From Silene conica (lineage: Eukaryota > Streptophyta > Magnoliopsida > Caryophyllales > Caryophyllaceae): a DNA stretch of 64,000 nt. The position numbers were made by a program, and so were the translations under genes. The stretch's first letter is position 1, and each line of letters opens with the position of its first letter. Location of the stretch: assembly GCA_029255685.2 (NCBI GenBank), contig CM055312.2:13478649-13542648 (forward strand), read 5' to 3'. Below, piece by piece: positions 48,387-60,013 of this stretch. The notes beneath the pieces are model-generated. The model was given only the letters and a program-made list of their open reading frames with translations, was not told the origin of the DNA and did not search any database.

Positions 48387-49644
48387 TGTTGGGATATATG
48401 TCCTCAACATAGTGGGTTCACATAAGTAAATCTCATGACGAGAATGCGCAAGGGATGATACGAAATTATATACTCAACTGACCAACATTAATCAGTAATG
48501 ATTGGCTAGATAGAGTTTGACATTACTGTCGTATGACGGTGGTGGTCAGTTGATCCATTTAGGTCACACCTATAGGACAATTTCCTTAATTGATAAACTG
48601 ATCAAATGTGTATTGATGCGAGTTGATCATATTTCTTAAACTCGTATATCGAGAAATCAGAGGTTAAATCTTATTATAAGATTTATGTTTATAATTGAAA
48701 CGTATCAATTATCAAACACTAAACGATATTTATGAAATGTCGTAATTAGAATGAATTGGGTTTTATTTTATTACAAGTGTTGTAAATCGTATTGACGATT
48801 GATGAAAATGACTATTTTATATTTTAGTAATTTCGAATTACTTGTCAAATTATTAAATATGATTTATTTAATTTACAAATGATATTTATTTGATAAATAT
48901 GCATTTTAAATTAAAACAATTGTTACTTATATTATTATGACACAATGTATGTCACATGTATATACAATTGAACAAATGACAAAATATTAAAATGAGGTCC
49001 ATTTTACTTGTTAGGGTGCCGGGTAGGTTAAGGGTTTTAAATTGTATTTTAAAGTAGTTAAAACACAATGATCACCTAGTATTAACACCTAATTGTTAGG
49101 GTTGCATGCCTAGGTCATTGGTAATATAAAGAAGCACCCACTTTCCCCCTTTCCCATACCCTAGCCGGCCACCCCTTTCCCCATGTCTACTTAATTGTAA
49201 ATTAGTTTACTTAAGGTATGCATGTGTAATTATAAAAAAAACACACTTTCATTCTTTTTTTTAGCCGAAATTTTCTAGAGAGAAAATTACTAATAACCTC
49301 TAAAATATTATAAGATAATATTACTAATAATTGTATTAGTTTTCATTAGTTCTAAATAGAGATTAGAACACTATTAAGGAAAACCGTTTTTTGCCTTAGC
49401 TACATCAAGTCTCGGTTCTTAAGGGTGTCTTGGGTGCATCTTGAAGGAGGTATTCTACTTGGATATATACTAAGGGTTGGAGGATCATCCTTGCACCATT
49501 CTTGTCGAAATAAGTGAGCTTTCGATTCTTTATTCCGCTTTTTATAAGCATGCATAAGATCTATATAATATCTAATTAAGATGTTAATTAACTTTTATAT
49601 TAGTATAACTAAGTTTTTAGGGTTTGCGACCTTAGAACCTAACA
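48387..49644 (+). repeat. 5' LTR of element C
   Basis: 1258 bases, TGTTGGGATATATG...TTAGAACCTAACA. It lacks the Helitron found in the 3' LTR and so serves as the empty site. Confidence 0.93.
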
Positions 49645-49646
49645 AT

Positions 49647-49658
49647 TGGTATCAGAGC
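49647..49658 (+). other. Primer binding site of element C
   Basis: TGGTATCAGAGC, complementary to initiator-Met tRNA, two bases after the 5' LTR. Confidence 0.92.
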
Positions 49659-52335
49659 AAATCGGTTGTTTGCATGCTTTTCGTTTATATTTTTACGAAG
49701 TTATTAGATAACAAAAATAAAATTGAAATTTTATATCGTATTTGATATGGCCGAAATTTCTAATGCGTGAATACCTACTGGTCCTAAAAATATTTTAGGA
49801 TATTTGGAATAATTTTTGGATACATATTGTTCATAGGTATTTTTATTTTAGTTTTTGTTATTTTTAATGGTTAAAATGAATTATTTTTGGGAAAAATAGC
49901 TATTATTAACTTCTGGTCGAGATTTTTTAGTAGGGTTTCACATGTATTTCCTATGATATGAATATGAATTTTCGTAAATATTAGAGTTAAAATGCATGGT
50001 TTATGAATTTTAAATGTTAAAATGCCATAAAATGAGAATAAATGGGTTTATATAGTTATATTTCGAATTTGACTATAATTGAGTATGTCACATGCAATAT
50101 TTAAAATGTATACTAAATTTTCCAGAAATTTTTATCATATATTGCATGATTATTGATTTTTAGTGTAAAAATCGGATAAAAAGTGACATAATTTCGACTT
50201 TAATAGTTTGAGTTGGAATTTGGCCATAAAAATTTTTACACAATGTCATATATATTATTTCCAGCATGTATAAAAATTTCGAGATTTTTATTTGATGTTA
50301 TGCTTGTGAAATAATTTTAATGGTTAAAATTGTACGATATATGACATAAATTGTTAAAAATAGCAAAAGTTGTTAAAATGGCTGAAAAATTTAACCCATA
50401 AAAGTCATATTTGATATGTTCATCACCATATTTTTCTTGGGAGCTAAAAGTTTCTGTATTTTTTAATTTTTATTTATTAATTGTTATATTTAAAAATTGA
50501 ATAATAAGAGTCATTTTTTATGAAAATTTCGGATATTGGGCAGTGTGTTATTTAAATTTTCTGTCCATTTCAGTTTCTTAAAGTGTTTTGGAAAGTGTAA
50601 AAATATTATTAGTATTTTATATGCTTTTATGAAGGTAATTATTGAATTTCCGACTCAAAATACGCGTTTTTACGTCTTATTTATGATATAAATAATAAAA
50701 CCGTATAAATACTACTCCCTCCATTCTTTTTATATCACCCCATTTCATTATTCACGTTTGCCGATGTTCATTTTGTTTTGATTATATCTTTAGCTACATA
50801 CTACTAAAAATTATAAAAGTTTGATATTCTTAATCCTCTTATCAAGACAATCCAAAAAAGATCTCACATGAATATATTTCCGTGAACGGTTTGAGAGAAA
50901 ACCGACGTTGAATAGTCGATTGTGAATAGTGTCAAAACAAAAGTTGGGTGATATAAAAAGAATGGAGGGAGTAATATTTTAAAGTTCTGAAATTTTAAGA
51001 AAATTCTAGAATGTTCAAAATTTGAATTTTGAATTTTTCGAAATTTTATGACTCTTTTAGATTTTTATATTATTTTTTCCGTAAAACCGTTTAATACCGA
51101 ACAATATTATGAAATTATGTTAAGCCATGTTCAAAGTTTGAGTAAGACTAAATTTTGAAACCTAAATGAGTTAGGATGATTAACTTAAGAGTGAATTTCG
51201 ATTCACATGATGCCAAGTGTTTTTAATCGTAAAAACACGCAATTCCATAAAACCGAGGTATACGATAACTATATATATAAATGATATTCAATAGGACGAT
51301 TTGGCTTAGGTTTTGCATGTTAGTTCATATTCATAAGCATTGCATATTTTAATTATGATTGTCATGATTTTATTTACGTAATTTTGGATTATATAATTTA
51401 CTTAGTATGGCCTCAGTTTTAATCGATATTTCCCGTAATGTAAGGGGTTATCGATTCGGATGTAATTAATGTGATCTCGTATCACTTTATTTATTGTTTT
51501 CTATTTTATAATGTAGATAGAAAAGTTGTAATTTATGTAAATTCCGGAGAACCTTGAAGACGATGCCATTCGGGAAGGAGTTCCGACCAAGACGGTGTTT
51601 GCCTTGGGATGCGTGCCTCGTGAAGATCAAGGGACCAAAGGAGTTGGTTTCCGAATTTGTACTTTTATTATTTTCTTTTCTAGGAAGGCTATACTAGGGT
51701 TTCTTATGCTTTAAGTTTTATGCTTTTATTTTGCTTTATATGTTTGCATGCATAGCCAAATCGTCATATCATGTCATGCATTTTATTCGAATACGTCGAC
51801 CTAGTCAATTAAATTTATCGATAATTCACCGACTTAGTTCACTTAAACGGAGATAGATAATAATTTGACTAGATCTCTTACATTATAAATATTGAGACTT
51901 AGCCTTACCAAAGAGTATAGACCCATGACTCCCTTCTTCATAAGAAAGTGGGCTCGGCTACACCGGGGTACTAAGCTTGTTACGTTGGGTAAGTGGGGTA
52001 ATATGATTTCACCTTGAAATTTGGTCGATCTCAATGAAGGTATTCGTAACCGTAGTTGCAATAAGTTCGGGCTAAAGACAATTTATAGGAAATTGTCAAC
52101 CGAGAGTTCTAAGGTAGAACCGATTAAAGAGTTAATCCACCAAATTATATCAATAAGGGATGAATCGACTACACCGTGCCCGAATTAGTATGGATTTGGG
52201 TCTCGGAATCGTTTACTTAATTGGGTAAGAGATCATTAAGTAAATGCTAAACTTGTTTAAATATAATTACGAGTTTTATATGATGTTGTTTTAATTCCTT
52301 CACTTTTATTTGTAGTTTAATTTTCAACATCGTCA
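49659..52335 (+). other. Leader region of element C
   Basis: Non-coding, with a 257-base MITE at 50715-50971. The last 600 bases are closely similar to the leader of element B, including the block complementary to GAAGAAGGGATTCATGGG with one change (51922-51939). Confidence 0.6.
50715..50971. mobile_element. Stowaway-like MITE
   Basis: 257 bases with perfect 26-bp terminal inverted repeats starting CTCCCTCCATTCTTTTTATA, flanked by TA on both sides (50713-50714 and 50972-50973). It is too short to code for a transposase and would be moved by a mariner-like enzyme. It lies in the leader of element C and is absent from the matching part of element B. Confidence 0.93.
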
Positions 52336-53357
52336 ATGGCCACCAACGCTCCACCTCTCACTAATGTATCATGGCTTCGATCCTTCATGGATCGTTGCAA
52401 ACTCGATAAACATGGTTCCAATTTTAAGGATTGGGATGCGCAATTAGTTTTGGCCGCCCAAGGTGACGATAAGACTCGTTACCTCACCGAAGCCTCTCCT
52501 CCCGCTCCAACCGCTCGTTCCGCGGCTCCAACTCGTGAGGCTTATGAAGCCTATATGAAAGAGTCCTCCGCTCTCAAGAATGTGCTTATCTTCTCCATGG
52601 AGCCGGATCCCCAAAGGAGTATGATCAAGCTAAGCACGCCATATAAGATATACATCAAACTTGCGACTATGTTTTCACAAACTCCAAGGGTGATTCAATA
52701 TGCGGCGGCCTCCGCCTTCTTCGACATTTGCTTGAAAGAAGGACAAAAGATTAGCCCTCATGTACTCAAATTAGTTGAGTTTGCGGAGACTCTCAAATTG
52801 CAAGGAGTTGATGTTCCCGACTCTCTCATCATTGACCGAGTTCTTCACTCTCTCAATAAGGTGAAATCATATGCTCAATTCCGGGTGAATTTCAACATGC
52901 GAAATCAAGAAACCACATTGGACGAATTGCATAAGATGCTCGTCCAAGTCGAGAGGGACATGGGACTTCATGAAAGTTCTACTAAGGATGTTTTGAACAT
53001 CGAGAAGAAAGGGAAAAGCAATTTCAAAAGGAGTGCCTTCAAAGGCAAGGGCCAGAAAACGTTCAAGCCCAAACCGGCTAAAGAGAAGACCTTTTCGAAA
53101 GGCGCTTCCACCTCATCTTCAAAATCTGAAGACAAGGGCCATTATTGCACGAGGTTAAGGCATTGGAAACGTAATTGCCCCAAATACTTGACCGATCTCA
53201 AAAATGGAAAAGCTCTCGCTGTAGGTAATAATTCTCGTTTAAAATTCATGTTATTTTGTCAACTTATGTATGGTGATACAAATTGTTGACTTTCACCCTT
53301 TTTAATTGTTTTAAAGGGTCACCTTCTAATGACAAAGGCAAGGAGAAGGAAGCTTGA
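52336..53357 (+). CDS. gag: Gag of element C, two exons (52336-53224, 53317-53357)
   Basis: Same start (MATNAPPLTNVSWLR) and the same exon 1 length (889 bases) as element B. A GT-AG intron at 53225-53316 (92 bases) joins to a 41-base exon ending KGKEKEA and TGA at 53355-53357, total 309 residues. Without splicing the frame continues to a stop at 53287-53289. The capsid part is intact, but the zinc knuckle is damaged: the first Cys is Gly and the conserved Gly is Arg (GHYCTRLRHWKRNC), so RNA binding is probably impaired. No protease or pol follows. The start is supported by the match to B. Confidence 0.8.
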
Positions 53358-55673
53358 AGTTCCTTACATGGATGGCTATAGTAGCATCCAATTGATTGAA
53401 GACTTAAAGAGCTTGGCTCTAATTTTTCATTATTGTCTTCTTTCATTTATGCATTTTATTTCCTAGAACAATTTCTTTTCTTGTAAGACAAGGATTTAAA
53501 TCCTAAACAATGGTTGTATTTTGGATATTAGTGACTTGGTTTTCAACCCAAGTCACTGCTTTTGTTCTTAATCAAATTATTGATTCCTAAAATAAATTGT
53601 ATGCCTTGTCGAACATGAATTAAAGTGATCTTTATAAATCACTAAAGAAGTACCATGAAACGGTCATTGTAAAATAAATTGATACGATCAATATAAAGAA
53701 TCAAAGTGTTGATTAATTAAAAACGAGAACTACACCTCAAAGAGAAAACATTCAATCAAAATGAAATATAATTAGTTCATTATAAGATGATCATTTTAAG
53801 TGAAAATGAGAATCAACCCTAATACTATTCATCATTCAAAAACATTGGTTATGGTAAATTACTATCCTTATGTAAATAAGGGTTATTTTAAAAGGATAGA
53901 GTGAGACAAAATATTTCCCGCAAACCAATGGAATATATATGGGATCTGAAAGAAGAATCTTACAAGGGTTTCTTATGAATAACCCTAGATGAATGAACAA
54001 CAGAAACTACGAGAGGACACTGAAGAAACTACGGGACGACACTAGAGGAAATGTTCCTTATGTTCATTGTTTCAGAGAGAGGATAAAAGAGACCCCGCAT
54101 GAAATCGGAAGGAATTTCGGTTCCTTAACAAATGATATTTCTCAAAATTATAAGATAATAGAGGAGAAATCATCTCAATTCTCTCAATGGTAGTCTCTTT
54201 TTTATCGAATAAAGTAATTAGGAAATATCATGAGAAATGAAGAGTTCATCTAAGAAATGATAATTGATTGATAATGGTTCAAGTAGAAACAAAAGGATAA
54301 AACATGCGAGAAATGAAAGGTTCATTTAAGAAATAACATTGATCACTATAGAAAGAGTGGTGTTGGTTTTAGTGGGAGCAACATTCATTAAAGAATTGAA
54401 CATACCATTCCGAGAGAATGGTGATTCTTTAGAGTGTAAAGAATAAGAAGTTCTCAATTCTTGATGAATAAAATATAATATATCAATGGAGCTTCACGGG
54501 AAGGTTAATTATATTGATAATAAAAGGTCACCCATTATAAATCAAAATGGTTAGATACATTATTCATATTGATGAATATAAACCTAAAACATTTGATTAA
54601 ACAACCAAGATAATTGAAAATGTTGGAGTGATGAAATCACAAATAACTACAGAATAGATTTCAGTACATAAGTGACTAGGTAATTTAAAGCGATATTTTG
54701 ATCCCTCTGACATACCAATACGTCACGAGTTATAAGATAACAGTGGAAGCTTCCCTCAGGAAAGGAAACTCAAGATCTAGAATGAGTTCTAGATATATAC
54801 TCAAATAAGATCATATTATGCGAGATAATATGAGTTGGAAGGAGACCAAAATTTGTAGGTTTTGAAAACATGAATAAAAGGTTTATTCGCAAATTCAAAC
54901 CACTAGTACAAATTGATGATCATGCATCAAATGTTATGGAGCAGTATTGACTGTTTATTTGCATGACAATGTCGTTTGAGTTATAATTAACTCACAATGA
55001 AAGATACTTTGTCAAACTCCAAATGAGTTGTAAGAGACAACTTTGAACCCCATAAACTGAACTAGATTGACTTAATATAGCCCCTAGCCGCTTATATGAG
55101 GTGACATCTCGAAGCGACTGGAATGTGAGACGACTGATGGCAAGTTCAAATGTCATAGAGTCATATGTGATGACTAATCGATCACATAGATAGACCGCAA
55201 GAGACACTCTGTCGGGCAAAGTAATCGCTTATAGAGTTCTGGAAATTTTATAATAGCCCGGTCGTGGCAAGAGCTACTATAGTATTCTTATGAGTCAATT
55301 CTTAGACTAAAGACTACTCACCCAAGATGGTGCAGTTTTGGCACAACCTTGATCCATTCTCTACGACTTTTCGTAACTGGAGTCAAATGGGATTGTTTTG
55401 GGTTGTGTCTGACTGTGGCTAATTAAAGGGATTAGTACGATAGAAATTGTCCACCTCTTTGTCAGGGTTGTTCAAATCTCAAGGCCACTCGAGGAGAAAT
55501 TAACTGGAAATGCGTGGCCACGCTCGGAAATTATCTATGGTAGATAATTCTGGTCAAACAGTTATTCTCCAGATCGAGAAAACCACTCATGATATGATCT
55601 AATGCAAGTACGACCAGAGAGACACCTTGCATTGAGTGGGAGATTGTAATAGGACAAGTGAATTGGTGACGCA
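53358..55673 (+). other. 3' non-coding region of element C
   Basis: No pol motifs on either strand. Similar in reverse complement to 24966-27051 of element B, for instance around the GTTATAAGATAACAGT stretch (54729-54744). Confidence 0.6.
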
Positions 55674-55698
55674 CACTTGTCGAGGACAAGTGGGAGAT
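55674..55698 (+). other. Polypurine tract and hairpin of element C
   Basis: AAGTGGGAGAT abuts the 3' LTR. It overlaps a perfect 8-bp stem CACTTGTC/GACAAGTG (55674-55681 and 55685-55692) with loop GAG. An extra copy, TTGAGTGGGAGATTG, lies at 55632-55646. Confidence 0.75.
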
Positions 55699-57858
55699 TG
55701 TTGGGATATATGGTCCTCAACAATAGTGCGTTCACGTAAGGAAATCTCATGACGAGAATGCGCAAGGGATGATACGAAATTATATAGTCAACTGACCAAC
55801 ATTAATCAGTAATGATTGACTAGCTAGAAATTAACATTACTGTCGTATGACGGTGGTGGTCAGTTGATCCCTTTAGGTCATACCTATAGGACAATTCCCT
55901 TAATTGATAAACTGATCAAATGTATATTGATGCGAGTTGATCATATTCCTTAAACTCGTATATCGAGAAATCAGAGGTTAAATCTTATTATAAGATTTAT
56001 GTTTATAATTGAAATGTATCAATTATCAAACACTAAACGATATTTATGAAATGTCGTAATTAGAATGAATTGGGTTGTATTTTATTACAAGTGTTGTAAA
56101 TCGTATTGACGATTGATGAGAATGACTATTTTATATTTTAGTAATTTCGAATTACTTGTCAAAAATTATTAAATATGATTTATTTAATTTACAAATGATA
56201 TTTATTTGATAAATATGCATTTTAAATTAAAACAATTGTTTCTTATATTATTATGACACAATGTATGTCACATGTATATACAATTGAACAAATGACAAAA
56301 TATTAAAATGAGGTCCATTTTACTTGTTAGGGTGTCGGGTAGGTTAAGGGTGTTTAAGGGTTTTAAATTGTGTTTTAAAGTAGTTAAAACACAATGATCA
56401 CCTAGCATTAACACCTAATTGTTAGGGTTGCATGCCTATGTCATGGGTAATATAAAGAAACACCCATTTTCCCCTTTTCCCATACCCTAGCCGGCCACCC
56501 CCTTCCCCATGTCTACTTAATTGTAAATTAGTTTACTTAAGGTATGCATGTGTAATCTATATATAATATTAAAAGGCATGTTGAGTACCTTATTGTAGAG
56601 TATTTCAATTTTCTAGCATGTTATGATGCCACCTCACCTCACAACCAATTACTAAACTACCCTTCTACATATACATAAATTTTACTAAAATTTAGTACAA
56701 TAAATGTTATTATATCATCATTATTCTTAATTTAATTGTGCATATAATATATATTTTATATTTTTATTAGTTAATGATCTAATCTTTACAAATTCTAATC
56801 CAAGTTTCATATTTTTTTAATTAAAATTGGCATTTTAGTTGATTGTTTTTGTACTAAAGCATGTTATAAATTAATTAACGTCCTAAAAGGTAACATAAAT
56901 AGGAAAAATATTATCACATGTCAACCTTATATAAGAAATCTATCTATCGATACAATATTATAAAAAAAATGCATGTTAATTGTTAAGGGTTACTACATGC
57001 CACGTTGCACCTTTTCGACATATGATAAATAATTCCACACTTTTCCTTTTGTAAATTAAAATCGATTGACAATTACCGAATGCTCAAAGTTGTTATTTTT
57101 TTCCCGTCTACTTTATAATTTTGTTGACATATAATTTCATGCGTTTTCTGACATATAGTATTTTTATTTGTAGGGTTCATTCGTGTACAATTTATAAAGC
57201 ATTCGTAGCACATGACAACATCATAAAATGGATGTGAGATAGCGAAACACTAGCTAAGTATCCGTCTTTTTTGAATCTTTTGATATATTTTTATATTAAA
57301 ATCAATCATAATTTAATACGTATATTTCATGCGTTAAACTAACTATTAGTTATAAAAAACAAACTAAACATGCGGGGTATATTTTAATTGTATTTTCGAA
57401 AAAATCGTCATAAACGCCCCGTGATTTTCACGGGCAACTAAGCTAGTTATATAAAAAAAACATACTTTCATTCTTCTTTTAGCCGAAATTTTCTAGAGAG
57501 AATATTACTAATAACGTCTAAAATATTATAAGATAATATTACTGATAATTGTATTAGTTTTCATTAGTTCTAAATACAGATTAGAACACTATTAAGGAAA
57601 ACCGTTTCTTGCCCTAGCTACATCAAGTCTCGGTTCTTAAGGGTGTCTTGGGTGCATCTTGAAGGAGGTATTCTACTTGGATACTAAGGGTTGGGGGATC
57701 ATCCTTGCACCATTCTTGTCGAAATAAGTGAGCTTTGGATTCTTTATTCCGCTTTTTATAAGCATGCATAAGATCTATATAATATCTAATTAAAATGTTA
57801 ATTAACTTTTATATTAGTATGACTAAGTTTTTAGGGTTTGAGATCTTAGAACCTAACA
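55699..57858 (+). repeat. 3' LTR of element C, containing a Helitron
   Basis: 2160 bases. Without the Helitron (56556-57446) it is 1269 bases and aligns with the 5' LTR throughout. Confidence 0.93.
56556..57446 (+). mobile_element. Non-autonomous Helitron
   Basis: 891 bases starting TCTATATATAATATTAAAAG and ending CTAG, inserted exactly between A and T. Near the 3' end a 6-bp hairpin CCCGTG/CACGGG (57418-57423 and 57429-57434) lies 8 bases before CTAG. These are the marks of plant Helitrons. The sister LTR of element C (around 49212) shows the uninterrupted site with no target duplication. No Rep/helicase gene inside, so it depends on an autonomous Helitron. Confidence 0.9.
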
Positions 57859-58734
57859 GATCCCTCATCCTCAAGCTAGCAATCATCAACATCGCCGTAC
57901 CTGAGACTCTGCTCACCATTACATGGATCATCACAGTAAAAACCACAAGTGTCAGAACTAATAAATAAGACGGTAACATCACAATTAAGCACAATGCCCA
58001 ATCTGATAAATTCATTACAACTGATAACCACTGTCATAACAATACAGGTGGCGGCCTCAAGCCTCACTTCAATCCCCTACTTGCTCACGGCAAGAGGTAC
58101 CTAGATCCTTAATGTGCACATCCTCTCCGTGGCAGGTCCCACAAAGAGCGATCGTAGGAGTGAGAGCTGTTTCCCGCAACGGTCTCACACATATGTTCCC
58201 AATCTCAATCAATATTACAGTAATACAGTGATATCAGATAATACGACGGTATCGTCACAATCAAAATCTACTAGAACTGTGTAGGGAAACTCTACCTCAG
58301 ACAATCACAACAATATGGATTCCACGAGTATTCTACCAACGCTCCGCTACGAATCCTCCTCCTAAGGATTATACACACAGGGATTACTCACTATTTAACT
58401 ATAAACTATGATAAGAGAACGATAGGATACACTTACTTGATGAAATTACGGGCTAGGCTAGATAATCGGCGCTTATAGACTCTTGCTAAGACCTTAGGGA
58501 AGATTTGAGAGGAAGGGAAAGAATATGGGACTGATTACTGTTTTCTTAATCTAGGTTAAAAGTAATAAAGTTTTCGGATTAGTTTATATAATTAACCGCG
58601 GTCTGACTTCCGAAAAGACACACTCGGTCGAGTAAGGCACACTCGACCGAGTTCCGCTTTCTCGGTCGAGTTTGACTGACTCGGCCGAGTTGAGTCACAA
58701 CTCAACATCTATAAAGGAGGGGTGTTGCAAAGGA

Positions 58735-58890
58735 TGTATGAATATGAGGATAAAGGGTATGAATGAGGTGAGGTAAAAACAAGAAAGAAGGTAAAAATGA
58801 GGGAGAAAGGTGTATGAAGATGAATGTATGAATGTATGAAGATGAAGGGATGTATGAAGATGAATGTATGAATGTATGAAGATGAATGGG
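58735..58890. repeat. ATGAATGT-type minisatellite
   Basis: Purine-rich repeats of GATGTATGAA. A unit of about 43 bases (TGTATGAAGATGAATGTATG...) is present twice between 58810 and 58890. Confidence 0.75.
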
Positions 58891-59808
58891 GTAAAAATAA
58901 GAGAGCAGAAGGGCAAATTCGTCCAAAAAAAATATAATTAAATTAAGAATATGTTCCCTGTGCATCAGTTTGAGAGCCAATTTTAAACAGAGTACATCTT
59001 TGGGGTAAAGAATTTAAAAGTTTTCATAAGGGAGTTAATTTTGAAAAGTGGTATATTAGGGGGGGGGGGGGGGGGGTTGTTAATTTACTCTTAATGAAAT
59101 ACAACCAAAAATTTCCTCAATTTACTTTGTGTTTGAGTATTACCTTTGTCAAATTGTTACAAGGAAATATTTGTGTTTTCTTTCTATAGGAAACTTTAAA
59201 ATTGTCTGTGATTTCTGTTAATCCCTATTATTTACGCATCACATTCTAACACAATTATATGGGGTGATCCCGAAAAGCTTAATTTGAAGATTATAATACT
59301 CGCTTGGAGACGCCATCACGATTGGTTCATGAGGCATAATGGTCGGAATTGAATGAAATTTGTCGTGAAGCATCGGGGTGTACATTGGATGTAGTTATAA
59401 TCAACGAAATCGTAACTGGAATCTTAGACAATCTGAATCAAACATTTGTGCAATTTGACTGATTCTCTGTATAAACTGTTTAATATGCAACCATGGTATT
59501 GTTGTATACATTTATATAAGCTGCAATTGTAAAATGACGTATATGAACTTATGGAACTTTCGCTGCCTATATCCATGGTACTTGTATAGATGTATATAAG
59601 TTGTTGAGGTCATGATCTTATACACAAAGGTTGTATTTGCTGAAGTTGGCGTATTCTTGTGATTTGAACTGAGTTCAAGTTTTCTTATGGATGATTTGTG
59701 TTGTAGGCCGGGTTCAAATACATAAGGATTGTTGTTCATGCCAATATCGCATTGGCGATTCAAACGTATTGCTCTTATAAGTGGATATAGTTGTATATAT
59801 TAGAAATA
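58891..59808. other. Intergenic DNA with an 18-base G run
   Basis: No gene recognised. The G run is at 59059-59076. A minus-strand frame at 59763-59512 (83 codons) has no family I recognise. Confidence 0.5.
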
Positions 59809-59997
59809 TGAAACTTTGTAATTCTGATTATATTGATCAAAAGTATCTTACATGATGTGTTTAGTATGATATATATAGTACATCCTCACAACCATAGTTT
59901 AGGATATAACTAACTAGGTAACAAACTCTAGTTACAAATACAACTAACTTATTCTTATCATATAACTAACTTATTAGTTAGTTACTACTGTCTAATA
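59809..59997 (-). repeat. 3' LTR of element E
   Basis: In + reading it begins TGAAACTTTGTAATTC and ends GTCTAATA. The outer base pair at the polypurine side is TA where TG is expected, probably a point mutation. Boundaries are inferred without the sister LTR. Confidence 0.7.
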
Positions 59998-60013
59998 TTC
60001 CCCCCTCAAGCTT
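59998..60013 (-). other. Polypurine tract of element E
   Basis: Minus strand CTTGAGGGGGGAA next to the 3' LTR, a typical plus-strand primer. Confidence 0.8.

Larger units (their letters stand above)
48387..57858 (+). mobile_element. Element C: second copy of the Gag-only LTR family
   Basis: LTRs 48387-49644 and 55699-57858 (the latter enlarged by a Helitron), ends TGTTGGG and CCTAACA, and 5-bp duplication GATCC (48382-48386 and 57859-57863). Internal order: primer site, long leader with a MITE, gag 52336-53357, 2.3 kb non-coding, polypurine tract. It has the same layout as element B on the other strand and no pol. The two LTRs differ at many more positions than those of B, so this insertion is older. 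It sits inside a solo LTR. Confidence 0.92.
48172..58729 (-). repeat. Solo LTR of the second family, split by element C
   Basis: The outer parts 48172-48386 and 57864-58729 together form about 1081 bases beginning TGTACCACCCTC and ending GGTGTTGCA in + reading, flanked by AAGGA (48167-48171 and 58730-58734). The partial LTR at 6599-7395 belongs to the same family. Near 58620-58695 it holds four copies of an ACTCGGTCGAGT-like palindrome. No internal retroelement sequence is present, so it is a solo LTR. Probably Ty3/gypsy, not proven. Confidence 0.82.

Noticed and set aside
58695..58980. Two overlapping minus-strand frames rich in Ser, His, Ile and Leu
   Set aside because: Translation of the ATGAATGT-type minisatellite; no coding support.
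59512..59763. 83-codon minus-strand frame beside element E
   Set aside because: No domain, typical AT-rich spacer composition. Not supported as a gene.
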